Shown one piece after another: positions 47,190 through 60,563 of a stretch of DNA of 64,000 nucleotides. The position numbers and the translations under genes were made by a program. The DNA is from Phymorhynchus buccinoides (Eukaryota; Mollusca; Gastropoda; Neogastropoda; Raphitomidae), in NCBI GenBank assembly GCA_017654935.2, contig CM065703.1, positions 38,488,198-38,552,197 on the forward strand, given 5' to 3'. Each line of letters starts with the position of its first letter. Within the stretch, counting starts at the first letter, position 1. The notes beneath the pieces are model-generated. The model did not search any database and was not told the DNA's origin. It was given only the letters and a program-made list of their open reading frames with translations.

Positions 47190-47710
47190 ATTTCATGTAA
47201 CAGCCTTAAGGTCAAATGTCCAGCAACTTCAAATATCTCCCACTGCATTTCTTAGGTCATGTGGATATAAGTGGTTATGTGAGTGTAAACACAATGATGT
47301 TCAAATAATAGCCAATGCTAAGCACAGGTCTTTAGAACAGCAATTGCCACTATAGCATTTCACAATGTCTCCAACTGAATTCCATTGATGATGCTGATAA
47401 CGAATATACATGGTTATAGGTATCTCCAACCAACGGTTTTCAAACTACTGTTGTTTGTCTTATGCAAACGGCCCAGTTCTTCAAAATAGCAGTCACCAGT
47501 ATAGCACTTCAAGTTGTCTCCCATGGCATTTCCCAGCTGATGTTGATCACAAATGCACATGGCTATATGGGCCTACAACCAACGGTTTTCAAACTGCAGT
47601 TGTTTGTTTTAATGTGAACAGCCCGGGTCTGTAGAATAGCAGTCAGCAGAATAACACTTTGAAAATCTCCCACTGTATCTCCTGAGTGATGTTGATCGCA
47701 AATACATGGT
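47190..47710 (+). repeat. About 150-bp degenerate tandem repeat in intron 3 of gene 3
   Basis: Units begin with AGCAATTGCCAC-like sequence at 47339, 47488 and 47638, with an older unit near 47190. They share CCAACCAACGGTTTTCAAAC and GATGTTGATC motifs. No gene. Confidence 0.82.
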
Positions 47711-47963
47711 TTAAGAGTGAATGAGAATGGGAGATTCAGACATGCAAATAAGCAAAGAAAAAACCCACACATCGCATGATTCAAATAACATCAATACTGA
47801 AGTGTTATGACACGTTTGACGCTCATTTCTAAAGTTACAGAGACGGTTTCATAGAGCTTCCAACATCTTAGTTTTAAGTGCTTTCATAAAGGCTTGCCTC
47901 GAGGAGCATGATTTTAAAGGAGAAGATAAATTGTTCCAGACCATACCCCCCGAGTATACAAAA

Positions 47964-49071
<1,108 letters not shown>

Positions 49072-49107
49072 TGCGTGTGTGTGGTGTGATGTGCACGTGT
49101 GAAATAG

Positions 49108-51135
49108 TGTATTTTACCAAACCAGACGTGTGATAAGATACCACACTGCACTGATTTGTCTGACGACCTCTCCCACTACTGTGGACCACCCAAGATATTC
49201 GGCAAATATTATCTGACAACGCGGACGTCACCCTGTATAGTCAACTTTCGCGTCCAGGGAGGCTTTAAAAGCAAGCTATTGAAAACCTCTACATGTCCAG
49301 ACACCCATTTCCAGTGTGAACTCAATGGTTATTGCCTGCCTGTCTTTGTGAAATGCAATAGTGTTTATGACTGTCCCCTTCATGAAGATGAAATGCACTG
49401 TGACAGATACATCTGTTCGGGGTTCTACCGTTGCCGGGCGTCCAGTGTGTGTGTCCATCCCCAACACGTGTGTGACGGCATGTACCAGTGTCCTCAGCAA
49501 GATGATGAGCTGCTGTGCGATGACACGTGCCCTGAGCAATGCACGTGCTATGGTCACGCCTTTTTCTGTGACAGTGTTATAGATCCACCATCATATCCAG
49601 ATCTGCGCTTCCTGGATGCCAGTGACAGTGGTCTGCAATACGCTGACGTGTCTACTAATACACTGCTCATCTACCTCAGACTGGCACGATGTGGTATAGT
49701 GAATCTGACACTGCTCCATCTTCCTAATCTCCAAAACTTAGACTTGAGTGAGAACCTTCTGACCTTCATCACTGATCAGCATTTGAGTCTTATCCCCCAT
49801 ATGCAAATTCTGACTCTTTCAAACAATCCGCTGCCTACACTTATCCAGCACACTCTGGAGTCTGCTTACCAGCACCAGCATCTGGAGTCTCTAGACGTGT
49901 CTCGGGTTATCATGAAGGAATTGGATATGTCCACATTGAACATCTTTCCTAACCTGGTAACTCTGAATCTAACTAACTGCAGTGTCAATCGTATCATCTC
50001 TGGTGGCTCACAAGCCTTGAGGTATCTCAGTGTGCTAGACCTAAGAGGCAACTCTATGAAATACTTTTCTGGAAACATTTATCAAAGTTTTAAGAAGCTG
50101 AAGAAGGTATATGCTGACACTTACAAACTGTGCTGTGAGGAAATACTTCCGGAATCATTCCCTTTGGATCAATGCTTTGCTCCTTCTGATGAAATATCTT
50201 CGTGCCAATCACTACTGAGATCCAATATATACCGTGCTGTTCTGGTTATCTTCTCTATATTAGCCATTGCTGGCAACGTGATTAGCGTTCATGTTCGCAT
50301 TATTACAAACAAAATCAGAGCCAATATGGGATTTGATATATTTGTCACGAACCTGTGTATTTCAGACCTTCTGATGGGGCTTTACCTGGCTATAATAGGT
50401 CTGGCAGACTTTGCGTACCACAGTACCTATCTATGGAATGACATCAAATGGAAAAAAAGTATTGCATGCCAGACAGCAGGCTTTTCATCGCTGTTGTCCA
50501 GTGAAGTGTCAGCCTTCATTATCTGCGTTATTACTCTGGATCGAGTGTTGGTTCTACGCTTCCCCTTCAGCCAGCTCCACTTCCACAGAGTCAGCGCTAT
50601 GATGACGTGTGTTGGGATATGGATCGCTGGACTGATTCTAGCTGCCATCCCATTACTGCCCATGACGTCGCATTGGGAGTTTTATGGTCAAAATGGCATC
50701 TGCATTCCGCTGCCAGTCACCCGAAAGGATTATCCTGGCCAGACCTTTGCCTTTAATGTGATGATTGTCCTGAACTTTGTTCTATTTTTGCTCATTTCTG
50801 TGGGACAAGCGGCCATCTACCAGTCAGTACAGCAAAACAAGTTATCTGACAATAGCAGCAGCACACGAAATAGCAAGGACAGCACACTGGCCCGTCGCCT
50901 GCTGACCATTGCTGTGACTGATTTTCTGTGTTGGTTTCCTATTGGTGTTCTGGGCCTTATGGCCAACAGTGGCCATGCTGTGTCCAGTGAGGTGAACGTT
51001 GCCATGGCCATTTTCGTTCTGCCCCTCAACTCCGCCATCAACCCCTTTCTGTATACACTGAACATGGTGATGGAACGGCTTCAGCTGAAGCGTCAGCAGC
51101 GCTTACAACAACAACTGCTCTTAAAACATTCGTAA
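49108..51135 (+). CDS. GRL101-like receptor gene 3, LDLa-LRR-7TM terminal exon
   Basis: The acceptor AAATAG|TGT places a Cys first in phase 0, exactly as in gene 2, and completes the split LDLa (CILPNQTCDKIPHCTDLSDD). It is followed by LDLa repeats (CPDTHFQC...HC and CSGFYRC...LLC), LRR N-cap CPEQCTC, about seven LRRs, a C-cap (CCEE...C...C) and seven helices. Helix 1 begins near 50225. LDRVL replaces (D/E)RY, helix 6 has FLCWFPIG, helix 7 NSAINPFLY, and a Gln/Leu-rich tail ends at 51133-51135. It is intact. The protein is clearly paralogous to gene 2 but diverged throughout, so this is an older duplicate than copy 1/gene 2. An ATTAAA at 51275 is a possible poly(A) signal. Confidence 0.92.
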   Translation, partial: CILPNQTCDKIPHCTDLSDDLSHYCGPPKIFGKYYLTTRTSPCIVNFRVQGGFKSKLLKTSTCPDTHFQCELNGYCLPVFVKCNSVYDCPLHEDEMHCDRYICSGFYRCRASSVCVHPQHVCDGMYQCPQQDDELLCDDTCPEQCTCYGHAFFCDSVIDPPSYPDLRFLDASDSGLQYADVSTNTLLIYLRLARCGIVNLTLLHLPNLQNLDLSENLLTFITDQHLSLIPHMQILTLSNNPLPTLIQHTLESAYQHQHLESLDVSRVIMKELDMSTLNIFPNLVTLNLTNCSVNRIISGGSQALRYLSVLDLRGNSMKYFSGNIYQSFKKLKKVYADTYKLCCEEILPESFPLDQCFAPSDEISSCQSLLRSNIYRAVLVIFSILAIAGNVISVHVRIITNKIRANMGFDIFVTNLCISDLLMGLYLAIIGLADFAYHSTYLWNDIKWKKSIACQTAGFSSLLSSEVSAFIICVITLDRVLVLRFPFSQLHFHRVSAMMTCVGIWIAGLILAAIPLLPMTSHWEFYGQNGICIPLPVTRKDYPGQTFAFNVMIVLNFVLFLLISVGQAAIYQSVQQNKLSDNSSSTRNSKDSTLARRLLTIAVTDFLCWFPIGVLGLMANSGHAVSSEVNVAMAIFVLPLNSAINPFLYTLNMVMERLQLKRQQRLQQQLLLKHS

Positions 51136-51557
51136 CAACAGACCCAACAGATTATTGTAACTTTGGAACAGCCAAGGAGATTTTTGTTTTTGCACTGCGT
51201 TCCACTAAAATGGAGAATGTCTTCTTACAAGTTTCTTGCACGATTAATTGTAGAAGAATGTTAAAACAATGAAAATTAAAGGTACTCCTTTTTTTTCTTG
51301 TCTTTAATTTCAGCACAGTGTAATCTCTACAGCTGTCTATATACGGATTCTAAAGGATTTAAATAAGCTTTTCGAAACATATTGCGCGTCTTTTTAGTTT
51401 TTCTAACCTTCTTATCGATTGGATTTAATTTTCATATGATTTTTATCTGGTGAACGGTTGGATCAGTCAGAAACCGTTTAAACCATATTTTCAAATGTCA
51501 AATTGTTTGTTTTATGATTGTGCTGTTCGATGGCTTAGAGTCAAAACAGACTATTGA

Positions 51558-51560
51558 CAG

Positions 51561-51599
<39 letters not shown>

Positions 51600-51635
51600 A
51601 TTATTTATTATTATTATGATGATTATTATTTGAAC
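51558..51635. repeat. (ATT)n microsatellite
   Basis: Interrupted ATT tract in the intergenic region after gene 3. 51136-51830 otherwise holds only the 3' UTR and unique AT-rich DNA. Confidence 0.9.
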
Positions 51636-51839
51636 ATTCAGCACGCCTAATCAATTTAATGCCCTAGGCGTTTACAATATAAAAATATAATATACACATA
51701 TAACACAACATATAATGATATTTAACATATAGCATAAATAATGGGACAACACACAAAGAAGGTCAGACAACCAGACACCCAATTACACACATGCGGGAAC
51801 ACACTCACGCACATACACATGCGGACACACACTTACACA

Positions 51840-53035
51840 GAGTTTTTGTGTGTGCACCAAACGCTGACAAAGGAATAGTAGTTACTTAGCAAACAGATAA
51901 GTTTTGAGATGGCATTTGAATGTGGGCAGAGAGGATGAGTATCTGAGAGAGTGAGGCAACTGATTCCAAGTAACTGGAGCTTGATAGGCGAAAGAGCATT
52001 GGCCAAATGTTTTAGTGTGGGCAGTGGGGATACAATGGAGACTGGTGTCAGATGAGGAATGCAGAGCTCGAGACGGTGTGTAGAGATGCAACAGATAAAT
52101 GAAATATTCAGGACAGGAAGACTCGATAGATTTGAAGCAGAGAGAGGCCACCTTCTAGGATATTCTTTGCTGAACAGGATCCAGTGGAGAGAACAGAGCA
52201 ATGGAGTTACATGTTCATATTTAGAAGAGTGGAAGATGAGGTGGGCAGCATGATTTTGTACTTTTTGAAGTTTGTTGATGAGATGAGAGGGGGAGCCAGA
52301 CAAGAGAGCATTACTGTAATCAAGGCTGGATAGTACAAATGTGCAGACAAGAGCTTTTGTGGTATCTGCTGAGAGGAGGTGGCGGATAGAAGCAATTCAG
52401 CAGAGTTCAAGACAGCAAGTACGACAGACATTGCTAACATACTGTTGAAAGGACAGGGTTTGTTCAAGAGTTACACCAAAGTTGCAGGCAGAAGGAGGCA
52501 GAGTGATAGACGAGTCAATTAGTTTGATGGAGGATGGAAGAGAAGGGTGATTGTGAAGTCTTGGTGGGGTGATCAAGATCAGTTCACATTTGTCTTCATT
52601 AAGCTTCAGTTTGTTTTCTGTCATCCAGTCCTTCAGGTTGGCTACACAGGACTGGGTGCTTTGGATCATGGTGGGAAGGCTCGAGAGTGGTCCAGAGATG
52701 TACAGCTGATTATCATCAGAGAAAGAATGATGCTGAATCAGGAGTTGTTGAACAATAGAGGAGACAGAATATGTGTAGAGAATAAAACGTAGAGGGCCCA
52801 GGACAGAACCTTGTGGTACCCCATAGACCAAGGAAGAAGGTTTAGAAGAAAAAGACCATTGACAGAGACTACCTGTTGACGATAAGTGATGTAGGAATGT
52901 AACCAGCTGAGAACAGTGTCAGAAAGCCCAAACGAGTGATGCAGACGGGAAAGAATGATAGCATGATCAATAGTGTCAAAAGCAGCAGAGAGGTCTAAGA
53001 GGGTCAGAAGTGAGATGCTGTTGAGTCGAGGCAGT
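51840..53035 (-). pseudogene. LINE RT ORF2 remnant (CR1/L2-like)
   Basis: The minus strand in order: AFDTIDHA-like sequence near 52980, GVPQGSVLGPLRF (about 52825), FSDDNQLYIS (52720 region), NLKDWMTENKLKLNEDKCEL, then LQKVQNHAAHLIF and the C-terminal SWNQLP/LRYSSSLPTF pattern at about 51900. Several frame changes break it. The C-terminal style matches the fragment at 2557-2955, so both may come from one family. Confidence 0.8.
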
Positions 53036-53479
53036 CAATATATCGTTATAAAATGGTCCATTGACTTATTTTGGAACTTATTGCAAAAAATAATAACTTG
53101 TATTAAAAAAAATACTGTTAAAATATGAATAGGGTAATCTGCATGTTATGTTTGCATCAGTCGTTTTAAACATAAGTTATTAGTACTCACACTATGTCCC
53201 ATTATAGTTCAAGGGCCCATCTGAAGATACTCTGGTTTTAAACCATCACGTTGTTCCACAGTAAACTCTTGATGTGTTTTGGTACTAAATCTAGTCTGTT
53301 AGAAAGCAACAACCTTCCAAACTTTCACATAATTATTTTTTTTAATTGAACATTTTTGTGTGCAAATAGATGTTCTTGGGCGATTTCGGATGCTGGCATA
53401 GTTTTGATATGTTCATATTTAATGCACAGTTCCAGTCTCCATTAAATATAACATATTTGTTGCCAATGCGTTCAATGTG

Positions 53480-53870
53480 TTCGCAAATTCTATTGAAAAA
53501 AGTCAGGGTTGTCACCACCACTGGGCCTGTATAGGTTCACCAAAGTAAATTTATTTTTCAAAAACTCAATATTCATTATAATGTTGCATCCATGCTGGTC
53601 TTTGACAATATCAAACAAATTATACTCAAAATTATTATTGAAAAGCACAGCTACACCATTCTTGTTAGTTTCCGAGCCACACAAACAAATATTATAGCCC
53701 CAACTAGCTCTGATGAAATTTTCATAGTCTTCCTTTAAATGTGTCTCTTGAAGACAATAGATATGAGCCTCTTTTGTTCTCAAAAAATCTAAAACATCTT
53801 TTCTTTTTTCATATTTATTCAAACCATTACAATTAAAAGAACACATTTTAAATGAGCCATCATTAGCCAT
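53480..53870 (-). pseudogene. Tx1/L1-like LINE endonuclease fragment
   Basis: 126 codons: FKMCSFNCNGLNKYEKRKDV, HIYCLQETHLKEDYE (intact QETH) and GVAVLFNNNFEYNLF. It closely resembles the endonuclease of the LINE at 10.3-15.5 kb. The frame ends where the middle of the domain should be. Confidence 0.82.
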
Positions 53871-53935
53871 CTTGTTTTAAAAGGTAAGAGCAAAAATAGT
53901 AAGCAAGTGATGAATATGAAAGAAAACACTCAATG

Positions 53936-54492
53936 AACAAGCGCGGATTCGCAATCGTTTGTGGCGTGCAACAATTGAAAACGAAACATCATTTTAAAGA
54001 GCAGCCTCGATTTGAAATGCGGTCTATTTTTACCACTGCAATCATTATATACACTGAGTCGCTTCCCCTGGCTTTTCAATAATTTTAATCTGTAAACCAG
54101 AATGTTATCTCTGCACCATTTCGTAACTTTTTATATCTTTTGGAAAACATTTAAACCTATTTATCCTACTTATGCTCATCGAAAGAAGCACTGCATACTC
54201 GTCATGTCTGTTGCAGTGTCTGTATTACGTATGTTTATTATTTTCTACGCTTTAAAATGACGATTATGTGTTCTGTTCAGTATATAATTCTTTCCATACG
54301 TAAGGACTGTAGATATGTAGATATGACAACTGAAATGCTACTTTATGTCCAAGTATTTTTTTTCTCCTTTAAAATATGTGCGACAATTTTGCGAAATGTG
54401 CGACAAATTTGGAAAGACAGACCGACAGACAGACAGACCGACAGACAGACCAACAAAGTGAGTTATAGGTTTGTGGCTTGTGCCACAAACAA
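53936..54492. mobile_element. Second copy of the GTTTGTGGC-ended repeat
   Basis: Reverse orientation relative to 35574-36163. It starts AACAAGCGCGGATTCGCAATC, ends GGCTTGTGCCACAAACAA, and has a GACA/GACC microsatellite at 54414-54450. 54493-55200 has no recognisable gene. Confidence 0.7.
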
Positions 54493-55199
54493 TAAACAAA
54501 AGGTGGGCAGAACAACACAGCACAAATCTTCAAGTACAGAACTTGTTTATCCTTGCACTTATCTCTAACTGAAATCCATCACTTCTTTCCATTGTAACAA
54601 GCGTGCTTCCAAACCTGTCCTTGTTAGTGTCAGACTTTCATACACGCAAAGAAAAATTAAACTTGACTCATCCACATCCACACACACACAGTGACAATGC
54701 AAACATAACAAACAACATAATGAGAACAAAACTACAAAACAGTACCATTAAACAACTACACAGATACTGACCTTCATATAAAGGCCCACCGCCACTACTC
54801 CAAACGAGCACTGGCATTCCAATAGCTAACACATAGGCGTAATGAAGAATTGAAAAATAAACAGAACCAGCAACCAGAAATTCCACATGCAGTGCCACAA
54901 CCATTTTGATCACGTGATCAAAACAAAAAAAAATTCTATTTTTTTGAACAAGCACATTTTGCTTAACAAAATGAAAATTTAGAGAACAGACATGCAATTG
55001 AAAATATGAGCCATTCGGTTAAGAGCTATGAAAAAAAATTTCCTATTATAAATGCCCCAAGTAATATTTCCCTAAAATATCAATTCCTCAAGCCACAATC
55101 AAATAAGGGGTGCTTCCTTGACCTCAATGCACAAAAATTTAGAACGAAGCCTCGATATCACCAAACCCAAATGACTTGGGTTAAATTTTAAAAAAAGCT

Positions 55200-56290
55200 A
55201 ACACCTCTTGGGTGTGTAGTAGTTCTTAAGCCACTCATTTTGCCTAAGCGTATTCATTTGTGGCTGTCATTACCAACTCCACCGGATGATGTTTTGCAGT
55301 CATTGCAAACTATTTGTTATAAATGTGTTTGGCAAAAGAAGCCAGACAAAATCAACAGAAAAACAGCACATATAAGCATTTTAAATGGAGGAATGGGAAT
55401 CCCAGATTTGAAAACATTTGTGTCCTCTTTAAAACTAAGTTTGTTAAGAAAATTCCAGTCAACTGGAAATCAGTTGCACTTTTTAATTTTCCACTCATAA
55501 ATAACATTCAAATGGATTGACCTAAAATGTTCACACTATTAAAAAAATCAAACATATTTTGGTCATAATTTTTTTTATGCATATAGACAATGTTTCTATA
55601 GAATTATAAGCAAGAACTGGGTGAACTCCTTTCAGAGCCAGTTTTCTACAATAATAGAATACAGATGGGTAAAACATTCATTAAAGATGTAGTATGTGTG
55701 GATAAAGGAGTATACTGTATAGCACATTTTATGTTGGAAAATGGAAAGTTCATGTCATATGTACAGTGTAAAGACAAATACAATCTCAATATAAACTACA
55801 TTAGGTTTTATGGGCATATAGCAACAATAACCAATTACATACGTAAGTTAGGTATAACTGTTGATAATAACAAATATCTAGACATTCCTGTATGCCTAAG
55901 GAAAATAGTATGGATACATAAAGGCTGTATGGTATACCAAGATGCTGCTGAAAGTGGAATGATAAATTGAATGTTGATATTGACTGGGAAAAGTGTTTTC
56001 GTTATCTTCATAAAGTGCCAGATGTTGGGATGAAGTTGTTTCAAATTAAAATAATACACAGATGCATAGGTACAAATGTAATATTAAAAAAGATGGGAGT
56101 CGCTGAAAATGACTGTTGTAGTTTTTGCAATACTTCTAAAGATAATATTACCCATCTGTTCTGGCAATGGATTTTTAAGAAAGCTGAAATATAGACATCA
56201 AATTCAGGAATATATTGCTAGAAAAAACTTGATGTATCACAAATTTGCTTTGGAGTGGTTGCCATACAAATCCTTGTTCTTGGATGAACA
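55200..56290 (+). pseudogene. Tx1/L1-like LINE ORF2 C-terminal fragment
   Basis: Frames in order: HLWLSLPTPPDDVLQ, then CVWQKKPDKINRKTAH and GGMGIPDLKTFVSSL; next NNKYLDIPVC; next KLFQIKIIHRCIGTNVILKK and a CX2C...H knuckle (CSFCNTSKDNITHLFW). It matches the C-terminal region of the LINE at 11229-12608 but has at least three frame breaks. Non-coding LINE-like 3' DNA follows to about 56700. Confidence 0.8.
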
Positions 56291-56889
56291 TTAATCCACA
56301 TTGTATATTCATCATTCTCAGGCATAAATACCCATGTACTAATATTCAGGCCCTACGAAAATGAGTCATTGTTTTTTTGCTGTTGAAGTTTTGTCGATAT
56401 ATAATGTAATATGACACATGCATCACCACCGCTAGTGTTAATACCGTTATCTATTATTATTTATATGACTACTGTGATCTTTATTATTGGTATTACTGGT
56501 TTCAATGTTCAGGTTATCCCATGCTAGCATATGTGCATTTATGCTTGATTATGCATTCTTGTTTTGATTGTTGGTCTGCTTAATATTTGATTTGGTCAGT
56601 TCTTGTCTTTTTTTTCTTTTCTGTTTTGTATGAGTGCGTTCTGTCCTTTTCATATTTCATTATAAAATGTGTTAAAAAAAAGTTACATTAGAGAAAAAGA
56701 TTACAAATAAATAAACAATGCCAACAGCAAAATCGCACTAGAAAACTAACATGCAAGCAGGTGTTATAGACACAAAGAGCTACATAAGAAGAATTTAAGG
56801 TATCATCAAGTCAATTCAGTTAGAACCATGAAGAGGAAAAGGCACATTCAGTAAGCATAGGTCTACTTACAGTTCGAGCAGACGACACG

Positions 56890-57889
56890 ACTTGATCTAT
56901 CAAGATCACAAGCAATCCTGTGGATAGACCTAGCGTAGCCGCCTAAACTCGGCAAGGGAACTGACTGCTACAATTCTACCACTCACAGTTTTCACGAACA
57001 CTTTTCCGTTCTTTGTCCACGCCTGTTGACAAATGTCCTCGTTCTTTACCGAACACAACAACTAATAGGCCCGTGGTGTCAAGTCCTCCACAAAAGTGAT
57101 CTTAGTTCCCTTCAGCTGTCTGCGAGCATAAAGAACAGTCTCTCACACGACGCGAGACAAAGCGAACAATTATCCCACGGCCTGTGTCCTTTGAAGCACT
57201 CGATCCACCCTGCTTGGCCCCAGCCCTATGAACAACCTCCACATCTTCTCTGTCTATCCTGATTTTCAGTTTGTCACTGAAAAGAGAAAGAACTTTATCC
57301 TCACACTGCTGTCCCATCTCTTGAGCCTCCTATTTCACGCCATAGATACAGAGGTTATTCCTACGTACGTAGGCAGACACCTCCTCCGAGCGGCGGTCAG
57401 CAAGATCGGCAAGGTGCTGAGCTTCAGTCAGCTGGGTTGTCATCTGCTGCTCTCTCGTCTTGGCCTCCGCAATCTCCTGCCTCAACTTGTCGTTCTCCGC
57501 CTGGACCGAGAACAGGGTAGCCCTCACGATCTCCACACCATTGGTGATCAGCTTACGCATAAGATCTGCGTTCTGTGGTTCCGGGGAAAACCTGCTGCAG
57601 ATTCGTTGGAAGGCGATGGCAGCGAGTTGCTTCCCTTATCCTCCATTTTGTTGTCTTCTTGATGTTGATACGCAAACGTTCAGAGAGTCTCTTTGACTGT
57701 GGATGGGGTACTAGTTGTCACCTTCTGTTTCTTGGGAGTGTTGTTGGTAAGAGCACCATGACTACTTAAAACACTTGAGTTAGTTGTTCGACGTACTAGA
57801 ACCCGATTCAGTACCAGTCTGCCCTCGCGGCTTTTGTTTCCTATGGCGGCCCATTGCAATAACAGCAAGACAGTGTCACTCATTTTCAC
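56890..57889 (-). pseudogene. LINE ORF1 (coiled coil plus RRM), frameshifted
   Basis: On the minus strand: a basic Ser/Thr-rich N-terminus (57889-57680), a coiled coil (ENDKLRQEIAEAKTREQQMT, 57560-57400), SEEVSAYVRRNNLCIYGVK at the RRM start, then DREDVEVVHRAG and GRGIIVRFVSRRVRD (57317-57130). A C-terminal part with KNGKVFVKTVSGRIVAV lies near 57000-56930. This is the layout of L1/Tx1 ORF1 RNA-binding proteins. At least two frameshifts inactivate it. 57890-58870 shows no gene. Confidence 0.75.
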
Positions 57890-58874
57890 GTCGATTTAAC
57901 AACACCACTTTTAGAAAATGTTCCAGTAACTCGTATGGAGGTGGGCAGTGGTCACACAGCTAATATGGCTGCATTTTCGATGTCTGATCGCTGATTAATT
58001 AACTAAAATAAGTCAATTATCGGCACAGCTGCGAAAATGACGTCTGACCTTGCTGGTTAATGGATTTCACCTCTCACATAATTTTATTTTATACAATAAT
58101 GAGCAGATTTCAATTATATACCTTGCTAGCTCTGCATACACTTGCAAACAAAGATGGTGGCTTTTGGTCATGAAGTAGTTTGATTTTAAGTTTTATAATG
58201 ATCATAACGAGGTTTGAATAAATTATCTCAGAGCGACCATCTGAGAATCATTCTTTTTGGCTGCACGCACACCAAGAAAATGCTTTTGATTTTTGCTCAC
58301 TGGGAAGGTCACGTCTCTTTGAGAGAAAACATACATATTTGTTTTGATGGCGTCACTCTTCAAAGGATAGATTTAACCTTGTAGAATGTGTATACATTTA
58401 TAATAATTAACACTTCGCATTAGCCAACATCAAAGCAAACGATCACGTCGTCATCCTTGCTCCATAGCTTAACTCAATCCAGTACATGTTACCATGTTAG
58501 AACTTTCATTTGGTTTCAGCCTGTTACTAGTACTGTTATATTGAATTGAAGAATGTCCTGCAACTTTTTCCAAATTGTTTTTAACTCCTCTTGTCTGCGT
58601 TTTACTTATCAATACTCACTTTATATACATTTCCTCATTCAGTTTCGAATATGCTTTCAAAATAGCTATGTAGACAAGTTTTGAAAAACTGTGCGTCTTT
58701 CTGTTGATTTCATATAATAGGATAATTTCTCTTGGACATGCATTGCCATTCTAATTCATGTAAAGAACCAGTTCTTTTTACATAATTGTGAAGCCTTTTA
58801 CCCATTTGCTTAATTTTAATGACATACTGTTTCAATATCACAACACAAGAGTCATTTACAAGATTTTGCAGTGA

Positions 58875-59240
58875 ATGTCACAACATCGTTCACACATCTC
58901 AGCAAATGTCTCAACACAGCATCATTCACATGACGTCACAGCAAATGTCACAGCACAACGTCAATTACATAACGTCAAAGTAAATGTTACAACAAGGCAT
59001 CATTCACACGACACCTCAGTAAACGTCTCAACACAGAGTCATTTGCATGATGTCACAGCAAATGTCACAGCACAACGACATTTACATGACGTCACAGCAA
59101 ATGTCACAGCAAATGTCACAGCACAACATCAATTATATGACGTCAGAGTAAGTGTTGCAATACAGCATCATTCATACGACACCTCAGTAAACGTCTCAAC
59201 GCAGCATCATTTACACACAGATAATGACACATCACGGCGT
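58875..59240 (+). repeat. 39-bp minisatellite (13-residue frame) upstream of gene 4 CUB exon
   Basis: About nine units of 39 bases (CATCATTCACATGACGTCAC-like) with a higher-order pattern of three unit types repeated. One frame, from ATG 58875, stays open through the array and on into the CUB exon. It would give a 13-residue repeat with NVS or NVT in eight places. The array also holds three perfect TGACGTCA octamers (58931, 59087, 59138). Whether it is exon, intron or promoter is unresolved: a good acceptor at 59394 argues that it is not coding. Confidence 0.8.
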
Positions 59241-59394
59241 CAGTTACACGTTGATGGGGTTGTCCCAACCAATGAGCTACACAACGTAACTGGAATGCAC
59301 GTGACACGTGTGGATAACATAGAATCGACCTCTTCACCACAACCTTCACCACCCCGTCCTTCTCCCCTGGTGATATCCACCCCCAACATCACAG

Positions 59395-59799
59395 AGTGCC
59401 TGATGCAAAGTTCAACGTGGACGTTCTTGGCAAAGGAGGGGTCTCTATCTTTCAACTCCTCTCACTTCTCTCCACCATACAGACTGAAAACATCTTCTGG
59501 ATGTAAATTTCTCATCAAGCCTCCTTCCGGTTTCATTCTTCATTTCTACCAACTGCAGAAGACTGGTGATTTCTCAAAGTTCTTCAAAATACAGGCCCAA
59601 TGTCGTCGACGACTGTTTGACAATTCGTACTTCAGTGGTAGAAATTTTAAAATTGTTACCTCGTGTGTGACAATTTCCTTTTCTTACAATTATCAGTATG
59701 GGGGATTACCAACCAGTGACTACAGCTTCCTGATTCGATTCTCCAGTTTACCTGAAACAGTCAAGCTGTTGCAAACGACGTTTGAGAATCCATTCAAAG
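59395..59799 (+). CDS. GRL101-like receptor gene 4, CUB exon
   Basis: A C/T-rich tract and CATCACAG|AG at 59394/59395 give a phase 1 acceptor that mirrors gene 3 (TTGTCAG|AG). The donor is TCAAAG|GTAGGA (phase 1). The exon encodes ECLMQSSTWTFLAKEG ... GCKFLIKPPSGFILHFYQL ... and ends in a TTFENPFK that parallels gene 3's NYTHPLM, a CUB domain. The frame also stays open upstream to 58875, so a longer first exon is possible. No signal peptide is seen. The following intron (59800-60563) is AT-rich, without a gene. Confidence 0.75.
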
Positions 59800-60563
59800 G
59801 TAGGATTTTATTCATTTGAAGATGAATATTTTATTTAAAACACAGCATATTGCCTTAAAACTAAGGTGTTGCTTTAAACACAGAACACTGGTTTAAATGA
59901 AAATGCACGCAGATGGGTTTGTATAGTTGCACATACGAATAAATAGTACATGCTCAGAAGGATATACATACTTTTTAAAATTATAAATATTAAGAGACTA
60001 CTTTGGGAATAGGACTGTTTGCAGTATATAACACACACAAAATGAAATGTATGTCTTTTATTGTTACTGATTTGTCTCTCTGTGCTATTCGGTGCATCGT
60101 CGCAAACATCATGCCTAAGCTAACAACACAAACTATGTGACAAAGGCAGAAAACAATGGCTTGCTGTATCTTAATTGGAGTTTTGCTTTAACGAAATTGA
60201 GTTCATATATGATGTGCTTGCTATTTGTATATTTTACATTCACTTGGAGCTTGAAATATACAAAACATATTTTGATAAATCTGTCTTTTTGTTTCTTTTC
60301 ATTAGATGACTGGTGACGTTCCCAATATTTTCATGTCTCGTGGTTCATCTCCATTTAAATCTGACTTGTTTATTTTTAATTCACATCAATAAGGACTTTA
60401 TCCATGTTATTGCATACTACGTATCAATTACACCACATTTTTTATTTTTCTATTTGAATGAGTGATTCATTTGGTAGACCCCCAGAAAGCATTAATGTTT
60501 ACAGTTTGTGTGATCTGCCAAAATTGTTTTAATGTCTTTGATTAAATTACTTATTTGTGTCAG

